Position numbers and translations under genes: made by a program. A DNA stretch of 64,000 bases, taken from JAJTFA01 sp051715425. GTDB lineage: Bacteria; Bacteroidota; Bacteroidia; UKL13-3. The stretch spans positions 248,001-312,000 of the forward strand of contig JBPXJS010000002.1 in the NCBI GenBank assembly GCA_051715425.1, in the 5' to 3' direction. Positions within the stretch are counted from its first letter, which is position 1. Every line of letters starts with the position of its first letter. The notes under the pieces are model-generated. The model saw only the letters and a list, made by a program, of their open reading frames with translations. It was not told the origin of the DNA and searched no databases. Positions 8,145-16,469 of the stretch are shown here, piece after piece.

Positions 8145-9482
8145 ATGGACGATCATACCATTAACAGTTTACGGGAGGCATTAAAGTTTTCTCCCAATAA
8201 TATTCCCCTTAAACAACACCTGGCTGAGACCTTATTGCAGGCCAACAGGCTGGATGAAGCGCAAACGGAATTTTCAGAATTGCTTCAACTCACTTCTGAT
8301 AATAAAGCCAAAACCGGATTGGCCAAAACCTTTTACAAAAAAGGCGAATACTCCAAATGCAATGTGATTCTGGAAGGCATTGTAGATGAAGGCCAGGAAG
8401 ACTTTGAAGTATTGCTCCTGCATACCCGCGCATTGTTAAAGGAAAAGGCTATTGCAAAAGCTGTTGAGGCTTACCGCAAGGCACTTTCATTTGAACCCAA
8501 TTTTCAGGACGAAGAATTGGATAAAGCCCTGCGTGTTTCATCAACGGTTGACGAGTTTGATGATGATGGGTACGATGATGAAGACGAAGATGACAGGGAA
8601 GGGCGTATGAATTACTTTATTCAGAAACCCGAAATTAATTTCAGTGATGTGGGCGGAATGGGTCATGTGAAAAAGGAAATTGACCTTAAAATTATTAAGC
8701 CCCTGTTGCATCCGGAATTGTATAAAGCATACGGCAAAAAAACCGGTGGAGGTATTTTATTATATGGTCCTCCGGGTTGTGGCAAAACATATATAGCCAA
8801 AGCTACCGCAGGGCAGGTAAATGCAAAATTTATCAGCGTGGGGTTAAATGATATTTTAGATATGTGGATTGGAAGCAGTGAGAAAAACCTGCATCATATT
8901 TTTGAAGTGGCCAGGCAAAATACGCCTTGTGTATTGTTTTTTGATGAGATTGATGCCCTGGGTGCAAGTCGCACGGATATGAAACAATCCAGCGGAAGAC
9001 ATTTAATTAACCAGTTTTTGCAGGAACTGGATGGGGTAGACAATAACAACGAAGGCATTTTGGTATTGGGTGCTACCAATGCACCGTGGCACCTGGATCC
9101 CGCTTTCAGAAGGCCCGGCAGGTTCGACCGCATTATTTTTGTGCCCCCGCCAGATGATGAAGCAAGAGCATCTATTCTTCAGTTGAAACTAAAAAACAAA
9201 CCGGTTGATGGTATTGATTATGCTTCGCTGGCCAAAAAGCTGGAGAATTTTTCAGGAGCCGATATTGAAGCGGTAATTGATATTGCCATTGAAGAAAAAC
9301 TGGAATCCTCGTTTACGGATGGTGTACCTAAACCCATCAGCACAAAAGATTTAATGAATGCCGGAAAAAAACACAAGGCCAGCACACAGGAATGGTTCTC
9401 CACCGCAAAAAACTTTGCCCTGTTTGCCAATGATACCGGCCTGTATGATGATATTCTGGTTCACCTGAAAATTAAAAAATAA
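8145..9482 (+). CDS. TPR-AAA+ ATPase of the Cdc48/SpoVK type
   Basis: A 445-residue fusion of an N-terminal TPR-like helical region (residues 1-130) and one AAA+ module, joined by a very acidic linker (about 135-155, rich in Asp/Glu). The ATPase shows Walker A YGPPGCGKTY (about 207), Walker B CVLFFDEIDALG (about 265), and the arginine-finger region RRPGRFDR (about 321). AAA+ proteins of this kind remodel or unfold protein partners; the substrate is unknown. The next gene, another TPR protein with membrane helices, starts 1 bp after this stop, which suggests that the ATPase works on or with a membrane-bound TPR partner. Confidence 0.85.
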   Translation: MDDHTINSLREALKFSPNNIPLKQHLAETLLQANRLDEAQTEFSELLQLTSDNKAKTGLAKTFYKKGEYSKCNVILEGIVDEGQEDFEVLLLHTRALLKEKAIAKAVEAYRKALSFEPNFQDEELDKALRVSSTVDEFDDDGYDDEDEDDREGRMNYFIQKPEINFSDVGGMGHVKKEIDLKIIKPLLHPELYKAYGKKTGGGILLYGPPGCGKTYIAKATAGQVNAKFISVGLNDILDMWIGSSEKNLHHIFEVARQNTPCVLFFDEIDALGASRTDMKQSSGRHLINQFLQELDGVDNNNEGILVLGATNAPWHLDPAFRRPGRFDRIIFVPPPDDEARASILQLKLKNKPVDGIDYASLAKKLENFSGADIEAVIDIAIEEKLESSFTDGVPKPISTKDLMNAGKKHKASTQEWFSTAKNFALFANDTGLYDDILVHLKIKK

Positions 9483-9483
9483 G

Positions 9484-10734
9484 ATGGAAGGGATGATTGA
9501 ACGGGCGCAGTTGCTCATTAACCAGCGCAAGTATAAAGAAGCGGAAAAGGTACTTACGGGATTATTGCCCGAAGACCCGAACGATACCACGGTACTTTTT
9601 TTGCTCTCCGAAGTGTATTTGCAGCAGGATGAGTATGAAAAGGCATTGGCTATAATTGATAACGCCATAGGTTTAAGCCCTGATATCCCTTACCTGTTTT
9701 ATAACAAGGCCCGTGTATTGATTCATATGGATAAGTTTGATGAGGCCGAAACCAATTTAAAGGAAAGCATAGCCCTCGATCCGGAGGATGCCGATTATTT
9801 TGCCATGCTGGCTACGGTTAAATTACAACGCAAGCAATTTGAGGAAGCACTGGAACTTGCCAATCAGGCATTAGAGCTGGATGCAGAAAACCTCGTGGCT
9901 TTAAATACCCGCGGTTCGGCTTTATTAAAACTCGACCGTAAGGAAGAATCTTTTTTAACCATTGAAGGTGCCCTGCGCGAAGACCCGAACAATGCCTATA
10001 CCCATGCCAACTACGGATGGAATTTGCTGGAAAAGGGAGACCATAAAAAAGCCCTGGTGCATTTTAGCGAGGCATTAAAAAACGACCCCAATTACGATTA
10101 TGCCCGCGAAGGAATGATGGAAGCTTTAAAGGCAAATAATTTCCTGTATCGCCTGTTTTTAAAGTATTCATTCTGGATGGGAAACCTTTCCGAAAAATAC
10201 CAGTGGGGCGTCATTGTAGGATTTTATTTTGGTACCAAGGTATTACGCGGTCTGGCCAATGGCAATGAAGCCCTGAGACCTTTTCTTGTGCCTGTTATTG
10301 TATTGCTTGCCCTTGTTGCTTTCTCTACCTGGGTAATCACTCCCATCAGCAACTTGTTTTTGAGGTTTAATAAATACGGTCAGCACCTGCTTACGCGTAA
10401 GCAAAAACTAAGTTCCAATTTTGTAGGAGGCAGTTTTTTGGTGCTGCTGGCCGGAGTTATTTCTTATTTTATCAGCGGAAGCGATTTGTTTTTACCTGTG
10501 GCCATATTTGGCTTTGGCATGATGTTGCCCTTCGGTTCCATGTTTGCGGTTACCAAATATAAACATACCATGCTTATTTATGCCATAGCCATGTCGGCAG
10601 TTGGAATATTGGGTATAATTACCACTTTTCTAACAGGCGATATGGTTAACCTTTTTAATACCGTATTTTTATTTGGATTTATAGCCTTTCAATGGATATC
10701 AAATTTTCTGGCTATCCGCCAGGATAATGTATAG
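9484..10734 (+). CDS. TPR-repeat membrane protein
   Basis: A 416-residue protein with about five to six TPR repeats in residues 1-220 (units such as DEYEKALAIIDNAIGLSPD and KFDEAETNLKESIALDPED), followed from about residue 225 by a hydrophobic region with four to five transmembrane helices (for example around 265-290 and 310-335). It starts 1 bp after the AAA+ ATPase gene and the two are surely cotranscribed. I infer a membrane-anchored scaffold for the ATPase; no specific function is recognised. Confidence 0.8.
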   Translation: MEGMIERAQLLINQRKYKEAEKVLTGLLPEDPNDTTVLFLLSEVYLQQDEYEKALAIIDNAIGLSPDIPYLFYNKARVLIHMDKFDEAETNLKESIALDPEDADYFAMLATVKLQRKQFEEALELANQALELDAENLVALNTRGSALLKLDRKEESFLTIEGALREDPNNAYTHANYGWNLLEKGDHKKALVHFSEALKNDPNYDYAREGMMEALKANNFLYRLFLKYSFWMGNLSEKYQWGVIVGFYFGTKVLRGLANGNEALRPFLVPVIVLLALVAFSTWVITPISNLFLRFNKYGQHLLTRKQKLSSNFVGGSFLVLLAGVISYFISGSDLFLPVAIFGFGMMLPFGSMFAVTKYKHTMLIYAIAMSAVGILGIITTFLTGDMVNLFNTVFLFGFIAFQWISNFLAIRQDNV

Positions 10735-10757
10735 TGGTTTAACAATAAAAAAACACC

Positions 10758-11228
10758 GTGATGAATTTACCTTCACAATTGGCCAAACATTTCAAAGAGG
10801 TGCATACCGGAGGCAACTGGACCTGCTCTAACCTGCAAGCCCAACTGGCAGATATTACCTGGGAGCAGGCCATTAAACAGGTGCATGGGTTTAATACCAT
10901 AGCCACGCTCACGTTTCATATAAACTATTTTGTAAGTGCGGTATTAAAGGTACTTCAGGGGGAGGCTTTAAACTCCAAAGATGAGTTTAGTTTTTCCCAC
11001 CCGCCTATTACCTGCCAGGAGGATTGGGACCGCATGGTACAAAAGACCTTGCAGGAGGCAGAATTATTTGAGCATCTGGTGGAGCAATTGCCTGAGCAAA
11101 AACTTTGGGAAGATTTTGCCGATAAAAAATACGGAAGTTATTACCGCAATATCCATGGCATTATAGAGCATACCCATTACCACCTGGGGCAGATAGCGTT
11201 GATAAAAAAGCTAGTGCAGGAGGGGTAG
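10758..11228 (+). CDS. DinB-superfamily protein
   Basis: A 156-residue four-helix-bundle protein of the DinB/YfiT superfamily, often metal-dependent and linked in other bacteria to thiol transferase or stress functions. The likely metal-binding histidines lie in LTFHINYF and EHTHYHLGQI, spaced as in DinB proteins. It follows the TPR gene by 23 bp and may be the last gene of that operon. The exact reaction is unknown. It is the last gene before the AT-rich accessory stretch. Confidence 0.75.
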   Translation: MMNLPSQLAKHFKEVHTGGNWTCSNLQAQLADITWEQAIKQVHGFNTIATLTFHINYFVSAVLKVLQGEALNSKDEFSFSHPPITCQEDWDRMVQKTLQEAELFEHLVEQLPEQKLWEDFADKKYGSYYRNIHGIIEHTHYHLGQIALIKKLVQEG

Positions 11229-11449
11229 TGATTTTTAGAAACAGGAGTGTTTTTTGCTTGATTTTGATAAGAAGGATGGGGAAGTTTGTATGAGGGCTGA
11301 AACGTGTTTAAACGGGTATAACTGTTTGTATTTGTTTGTACACAGGTATGCTGGAAAATAAATATTTAAAACGCAACAGATAACTTACTGTAACCTCCCT
11401 CAAAAATTGGACAGTTTTAAAATAGAATTATTAACTTTAAGACAAGTTT

Positions 11450-12097
11450 ATGGAAATAGATATCTCAGATTTTACAGACGAAGAAGTAATAAACAGAATT
11501 GTTAAACTAAATGAGGGGCTTGCCATTTTTTGGAGCAATTCTGGAGGTTGGGCTCCTATTGAGGCAGCTCAACTATGGACAAAATCTAGACTAGACTGGC
11601 AAGCATCCCTATCAAGACAACTTAGACTCTTCTTGGACCCCAAGATAAAGATAGAATCAGGCGCGCTCATATTAGCATGGAGTGCCTTAGGCAGCTTAAC
11701 CGAAGGAACAATGAAACTGTTTTTATCAGTTTGGTACAAAGACTATAAAGTTGAATTATTTAAAGATGACATAAAAGCTATAAAAGACAAAAATGGTAAT
11801 CTCATTGACCCAGACAGTTTAATGTTAGATAAACTAAGGACTTTTTTTTCTAAACGGATTTATAAAAATGATATAAGAGAACGATGGAAGCAAGAAGGAA
11901 GCACAGATTGGATTGACTGGATTTTGTTCATTCAAAATAAAAGAAATGCCATTCACGCTTTCAAAGACAGAGACATTGGCGACTTTGATATTTTCTTTAA
12001 GAATGTTCGATTATACTTAGAATTTTTAAGAAATCTTACAGACGACCTTCCATATCCAGAGATGGATTATGGATCTTATAAACCAAGGGAATTTTAA
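11450..12097 (+). CDS. HEPN-like protein, function unknown
   Basis: A 215-residue soluble protein. An N-terminal helix with WSALGSLTEGTMKLFL is followed near residues 161-175 by IQNKRNAIHAFKDRDIG, similar to the RN...H motif of HEPN-fold RNases. The spacing here (Arg165-x3-His169) is one shorter than the classic R-x4-6-H, so nuclease activity is uncertain. It is more AT-rich than the core genes and has no partner nucleotidyltransferase or antitoxin beside it. It is the first of several same-strand orphan genes in an accessory stretch. HEPN proteins act as toxins or defence effectors, but that role here is inference. Confidence 0.5.
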   Translation: MEIDISDFTDEEVINRIVKLNEGLAIFWSNSGGWAPIEAAQLWTKSRLDWQASLSRQLRLFLDPKIKIESGALILAWSALGSLTEGTMKLFLSVWYKDYKVELFKDDIKAIKDKNGNLIDPDSLMLDKLRTFFSKRIYKNDIRERWKQEGSTDWIDWILFIQNKRNAIHAFKDRDIGDFDIFFKNVRLYLEFLRNLTDDLPYPEMDYGSYKPREF

Positions 12098-12530
12098 CAT
12101 CAAGATTATAATAATAACACGAATTCTTGATAATTAAAAATAGGCTAACGGCCGCCATATGCAATAGACGTTAAGTTTATGAGGAGCAATTGGTTTAAAA
12201 TTGTAAGGTTAAATCGGAACTATTTATCATTTAGCGAAATTGAAGCAGAAGAAGGTTTGATTTCTTATTATTAAATACGCTTATTCTTAGTTTGTAACAA
12301 GCCCCTAACGCATAATTCCCTTGAAGAGCTGCTTTATAACCATAAAAGGCAATTGTTTATTCCGGATAGCCTAACGTGTGTTAGTTAGTGTAAAAAAAGA
12401 ATGTTTTCCCTATGAAAAAAGAGTGTTTTCACTCTTTTTTTTTATCAAGGCATTATTGAGGTTTGCAGAGTGCTAATTAGCCGTAAATGTGTTACAAATT
12501 AAATTGTTTTATCACTTAAGTTAAAATGCA
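12098..12530 (+). other. 433-bp AT-rich spacer with attC-like short motifs
   Basis: No convincing gene. Near 12143-12175 a GGCTAACG...ACGTTAAGT pair resembles the R''/R' boxes of integron attC sites but with a short interior. CCCCTAACGC (near 12303) and CTAAC-GTGT-GTTAG (near 12371) are further TAAC-type motifs. A frame at 12179-12274 could encode 31 residues but has no support. A terminator hairpin lies at 12415-12443. Confidence 0.35.
12415..12443 (+). terminator. Rho-independent terminator
   Basis: An 11-bp stem AAAAAAGAGTG / CACTCTTTTTT with a TTTT loop is followed by further T residues. The A-rich 5' arm means it could work in both directions. It separates the HEPN-like gene from the gene at 12531. 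Confidence 0.8.
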
Positions 12531-13709
12531 ATGGAAGTAATCGTTAAATTGGGTCAGTTGGCAGGAGTTGCAGGCATATCATTAGGGATACTGTTATTGA
12601 TTTTTAGACAAATAATTGCAAAAAAAATATTCCCACAATTATCACAACTTCATTCCTTCAAATTACTAAGATTAATCATCACATTCTTATTTACCATTGG
12701 TTTAATTGGGATGATTTTATGGACATTAAACCCAATCATTCTGCAAGAATTTAACCATACTAAAGCTCAGAATCCTTTTGGTGATGAAGAAATTCTTTTG
12801 AATGAAAAGAAGTTATTTTTCTCTCGTTCTAATTTTGAGGAGTCTGGTGGAGATGAATTTATTAAGATACAGAAGTATTTATTTCAGATTGCTAAGCCGA
12901 ACTCAAATGAATATGAGCATGAATTAATTTCAGCCTCAGAATATGCAGAACGCTTTTATAAGGGTGCATCAGAAGAAATAGAACTCCAATTTGTTAAAGA
13001 TGCACATGTGTTCAGGATTTACAGAAAACAACCTATAGAAATTGAAATAACCAGTAAAACGTATAATGATGTTAAGGTAAGTGATGAAGAGTTTAAGAAA
13101 GCGTGGAATTATTACACAAGTGGAATTCATAATTATGATGGTCAAGAAAATAATGAAGTTAGCTATTCACCATATAGTATGGATAGTTTGTTGAATAGTC
13201 CGGAATTTCAGAACGAGATGAAGGCTCTGGAAACCGATACTTCAAATGACTATAAAGCGTTATCTCAAAAGACAGTAAGAGCCTTTAAACAGATGCTAAG
13301 TCATACCAATTCGATGTACAATGAATTAGCAGTGATGATTTATGAGAAGGAGAAGTATGAGCAAGTACTAATAGCATCGCAAAATGGAAGGAAGGTAGAG
13401 CCTAATCCTTTAAATTTCTTATTGGTGGCAGGTGGAATTTTGCCTCAAATTGATATATTATCTGTAAAACAAGCCTCAGTTAGTAAAGATAATAAAGTGT
13501 GGGGATTCTACGGACAACGCAAATTTAATCTTGTGAAGGTTAACGGGAAGGATGAAAAGGAATTATTTATGGATTTTTATCGAATTTACACTATGAATGA
13601 AGCTTTTATTTATCAGATTACGCTTACTTATATTTCGAATTCTGGCACACCTAGATCAACATGGGATGAATTGGTAAGTTCCTTACAAAGTTTGAAAATT
13701 GTAAATTAA
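12531..13709 (+). CDS. Two-helix membrane protein, unknown function
   Basis: A 392-residue protein that I do not recognise. Two transmembrane helices occupy residues ~10-28 and ~46-68, followed by a long soluble domain of ~320 residues, probably extracytoplasmic or cytoplasmic depending on topology. The soluble part is rich in Lys, Glu and aromatic residues, contains no Cys-rich or obvious catalytic motif, and ends with a segment (about residues 315-390: VNGKDEKELFMDFYRIYTM) that looks like a compact alpha/beta fold. It is AT-rich. A 155-bp repeat begins 42 bp after its stop. Confidence 0.65.
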   Translation: MEVIVKLGQLAGVAGISLGILLLIFRQIIAKKIFPQLSQLHSFKLLRLIITFLFTIGLIGMILWTLNPIILQEFNHTKAQNPFGDEEILLNEKKLFFSRSNFEESGGDEFIKIQKYLFQIAKPNSNEYEHELISASEYAERFYKGASEEIELQFVKDAHVFRIYRKQPIEIEITSKTYNDVKVSDEEFKKAWNYYTSGIHNYDGQENNEVSYSPYSMDSLLNSPEFQNEMKALETDTSNDYKALSQKTVRAFKQMLSHTNSMYNELAVMIYEKEKYEQVLIASQNGRKVEPNPLNFLLVAGGILPQIDILSVKQASVSKDNKVWGFYGQRKFNLVKVNGKDEKELFMDFYRIYTMNEAFIYQITLTYISNSGTPRSTWDELVSSLQSLKIVN

Positions 13710-13751
13710 CCGATAAGATTATTGAGTAAATACTTAAGCCCGTTCTACACT

Positions 13752-13907
13752 GCCCCCTTGTTCTCGCGCATTTGTAATGCGCGAGTGGGATAGTAATCAA
13801 AATCAAAATTAACATTATTTACGGCCACGTTATCAGAAAACTTTGCTTGGCCTTGTTTTTCTCCATGATTATTACAACATTTACAAGGCAGGCTGTGGAT
13901 AGGTTAA
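13752..13907 (+). repeat. 155-bp direct repeat, copy 1, with REP-like palindrome
   Basis: This sequence recurs at 14773-14929 with roughly 85% identity by eye. Both copies begin about 40 bp after a gene's stop. Near the 5' end is a perfect inverted repeat CTCGCGCAT-TTGTA-ATGCGCGAG. Conserved blocks further in are ATTTACGGCCA, CTTGTTTTTCTCCATGATT and TTACAACATTTACA. Nature unknown: a REP-like or cassette-associated element. Confidence 0.85.
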
Positions 13908-13947
13908 TTCACAGTCTGACGTCAATGGCAATTTTAAGGAACAAATA

Positions 13948-14734
13948 ATGGCAATCATAAAACCGACAAGATACACCTCTCCTGTTTTTTATCCGAAGAC
14001 AGACTATATTGTTGTCAAATATATGGACATAACAAAGTCTTATTTCACTTCTTCAACGGCAGTCTTTATTTTTTTGTAGACTCGATAAATTAGAGGACAA
14101 ATTTGAAGGTACAACTTCGAAAGCAAACTTTGATGAAAGAGTTCGATGGCAGAAACATTTGCGTGATGAAGTTAAGTTTTTCAAAGTACCTCCGTCAGAT
14201 AACGACATTGTCAATGATATAAAAGAGCTCTACGAAGTTGAAAAGAAAATTAAAGCACTAAACTGTGTAAGTTGTTGGAATAGAAGTAATGGAGAATCGG
14301 TAGCTTTATGGAAAATATACTCAGATTTCAATAAAGGAATTATGATTAAGTCTTCAATTTCTAGACTTGAAAACGCACTTCAACTGACAGAAGAAGAAAT
14401 AAAGTTAAGCGAAGTGCGATATATTGACTACGAGAAAGAAGTAATGCCTGATGGTAATACAATGTACCCACTTATACACAAACAGACAGCGTATTCTTAT
14501 GAAGACGAAGTCAGATTGATTCATGAAGTAAGTCAAGACGGTTGGATTCATGACTGGACAAAAGAAGAAATCGAGGAAGGGATTTTTATAAATACGGATT
14601 TAAATTCTTTAATAAGTGAAATCGTCATAAGTCCATATTCTCCTAAATGGTTTTTAAAATTGATCGAAGAATTGTCTAAGAAATATGACTTGAATAAACC
14701 CATTAAGGAATCAAAACTAGCAATTGCAGAATGA
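13948..14734 (+). pseudogene. Frameshifted DUF2971-family gene
   Basis: An ATG at 13948, 7 nt after an AAGGA Shine-Dalgarno-like site, opens a frame (MAIIKPTRYTSPVFYPKTDY...MDITK) that runs off at the codon after ACAAAG near 14036. Removing one base (C14039) joins it to the frame that ends at 14734 and gives 261 residues with the family pattern KFISLLQRQSLFFCRLDKLE then DKFEG. The later part has CVSCWNRSNGESVALWKIYS and YEDEVRLIHE, both typical of DUF2971-like proteins. So this is one gene broken by a single-base insertion, either a real mutation or a sequencing error. The 3' piece alone could be read from 14159. It lies between two 155-bp repeats. Confidence 0.75.
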
Positions 14735-14772
14735 ATGAAATTTGCTCAAGAGTTAAATTTAATAAATAGAAG

Positions 14773-14929
14773 CACCCCTTGTTCTCGCGCATTTGTAATG
14801 CGTGAGTGGGATAGTCATCAAAATCAATATTTGCCATTATTTACGGCCATGTTATAAGGAAACTTAGATTACCCTTGTTTTTCTCCATGATTCTTACAAC
14901 ATTTACATGCACGGCTGTGGTTAGTTATT
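14773..14929 (+). repeat. 155-bp direct repeat, copy 2
   Basis: Second copy of the element at 13752-13907, starting 39 bp after the DUF2971 pseudogene. The palindrome is CTCGCGCAT-TTGTA-ATGCGTGAG, with one change (C to T) in the 3' arm relative to copy 1. The end of the copy runs to 28 bp before the next small gene. Confidence 0.85.
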
Positions 14930-14957
14930 TTAGTCAAACGAATTGTAAAAATAAAAA

Positions 14958-15260
14958 TTGAAAAGGGATTATCTGTTTTATCTGGGATTAATTGTTGGGA
15001 TAACAAATATCCTGATGGTGTTTTACTTCATCGCATTCACTCCCACTGAATACTTCATCGCAACTATACCTCAGTTTTGGTTTAATTGGTTACTGGCTTA
15101 CATTCCGATTATACTAATCGCAGTATCATTGGTAATAATGATTCGTGACTTTAAGGAGCAACGATTAAGGAGTTTACATGCATTTGTTTTAGCAACACTG
15201 GCCTTATTACCTACTTGTTCTTTTTTTATACTTAGTATGTTATTTGGCGGTAAACCATAG
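14958..15260 (+). CDS. Small three-helix membrane protein
   Basis: A 100-residue very hydrophobic protein with about three transmembrane helices (residues ~5-28, ~42-62, ~72-95) and a short charged loop MIRDFKEQRLRSLH. The only start in frame is a TTG at 14958 (TTG AAA AGG GAT TAT). No family recognised. It follows repeat copy 2, so it could be the gene of a further repeat-bounded unit, though no repeat is seen after it. Confidence 0.5.
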   Translation: MKRDYLFYLGLIVGITNILMVFYFIAFTPTEYFIATIPQFWFNWLLAYIPIILIAVSLVIMIRDFKEQRLRSLHAFVLATLALLPTCSFFILSMLFGGKP

Positions 15261-15320
15261 TTTGAAGAGTCAAACACTGAGGGACGCGCCTGCTGATCAA
15301 AAACTTTAATTTTTTATAAG

Positions 15321-15605
15321 ATGGCATTTAGAGAAGACTACAATGAACTTCCATTCGGAAGTAAGGACAGAGAAATCTGGTATTTTGTTATTAATTGGGA
15401 AACCAGAACTAAACAGGAGTTTTGTTCGGTTCAAGAAAAAAAAGACCTGGTTCCTTACTTAAAAAAAATTGTTTCTGGCCAGACTCAAATTAGTAATGAG
15501 TTATTGGCTGTTTGGAATGGACAATATAAAACTGACATTTTTGAGATTCCCATTGAGGAAGGATATAATAAATTGAAAGAACACTTTCCTGAATTAAATG
15601 AATGA
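15321..15605 (+). CDS. Small soluble protein, unknown
   Basis: A 94-residue acidic protein not recognised by me. It has no signal peptide or membrane helix; the middle reads as alpha/beta with many aromatic residues (REIWYFVINWETRTKQEF). It lies 60 bp after the three-helix membrane gene on the same strand and could share its transcript. The size and composition fit an immunity-protein or small cytosolic adaptor, but this is a guess. Confidence 0.5.
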   Translation: MAFREDYNELPFGSKDREIWYFVINWETRTKQEFCSVQEKKDLVPYLKKIVSGQTQISNELLAVWNGQYKTDIFEIPIEEGYNKLKEHFPELNE

Positions 15606-15690
15606 AATGTCAGTCAACATGATTCTCGAACACTCTCTATGCCCGACAATGAGCATAAAACAATACCCTCCAATAACCCTTTCCTTAACT

Positions 15691-16134
15691 TCATCTCTCA
15701 ACTTTTTCTAAAATCTCCTCAGAAACATAGGTTTTCCCTTTTATTTTAACGAATTCTTCCTGTCTAATAATATTGGTTTTAAAAAAGAACCTCAGATAAG
15801 GATTTTGGTTAATTGCAGGTTTTTTATCCCTTAAGGTGTTGCGGGAGGTGGTGTCTCTCCATTCATTGGTGAGCACACATAAAATCAGGCTATCAGATTT
15901 TACGTTGTAGGTGCCGGTCATGTGGTTTCCACAGGTATAATAAGAAAAGGTAGAGTCGGTCAACAAATCTAACTCCGACCCAACACTAAACACTTTATTC
16001 ATGATATAATAGTTCCAGGCAATTTTTAAGCGCCCGTGTTCTATGGATTGGTAATGTCCGCTAATTGTACTTTGTCTTTGCCCGCAGGAAAAAAGCAAAT
16101 AGAAAAGAAAGAGTAATAATGTAGGTTTCATCAT
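15691..16134 (-). CDS. Putative lipoprotein, unknown
   Basis: A 147-residue lipoprotein beginning MMKPTLLLFLFYLLFSCGQ with lipobox LFSC. The frame continues upstream to 16266, but the extra residues would put a long polar stretch before the signal, so I start at 16134 (or 16131). The mature part has beta-rich character (SELDLLTDSTFSYYTCGNH, GTYNVKSDSLILCVLTNEW), a pattern typical of small Bacteroidota lipocalin-like or 'META/DUF' lipoproteins, but no specific family is recognised. It faces the accessory genes in the opposite direction. Confidence 0.6.
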   Translation of the reverse strand: MMKPTLLLFLFYLLFSCGQRQSTISGHYQSIEHGRLKIAWNYYIMNKVFSVGSELDLLTDSTFSYYTCGNHMTGTYNVKSDSLILCVLTNEWRDTTSRNTLRDKKPAINQNPYLRFFFKTNIIRQEEFVKIKGKTYVSEEILEKVER

Positions 16135-16469
16135 CAGGTAATAAAGCCGGAGAATCGAATATAAGATTCTGCGGAATGATTTATTTAAAATATGTATGGT
16201 CAAATCTATTTGAACATGTCGTGGTAAAAAAGGACAGATTTGACCTATAAACGGACATGAATACAAGTACTACAAATACTATCGGGTGATGAAAAGGCAC
16301 AGGTTACTGCTACGTAATATACTCTTTAACGATTGTATGTGGTAGATAAACGAATGGACAGATAGTTTTTAAGTTAAATCCGTTTTGACACTCGGATTTT
16401 GAACCATTCCATTCTTACATATTTATGATAACAGTTTTTATATTATACAGGAAGAACTATTTTAGATAC
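16135..16469. other. 335-bp spacer with a perfect 10-bp inverted repeat
   Basis: No gene seen. GGTCAAATCT at 16198-16207 and AGATTTGACC at 16236-16245 form a perfect inverted repeat with a 28-bp interior. It lies between the divergent lipoprotein and phzF genes and could be an operator or stem-loop. The rest is AT-rich and featureless. Confidence 0.4.

Noticed and set aside
12143..12175. GGCTAACG...ACGTTAAGT considered as a definite attC site
   Set aside because: The interior is too short and the arms only partly complementary; kept only as a hint in the cassette-array finding.
12179..12274. 31-codon frame MRSNWFKIVRLN... in the spacer after the HEPN-like gene
   Set aside because: Too short, no ribosome-binding site visible, no known similarity; could be a gene remnant.
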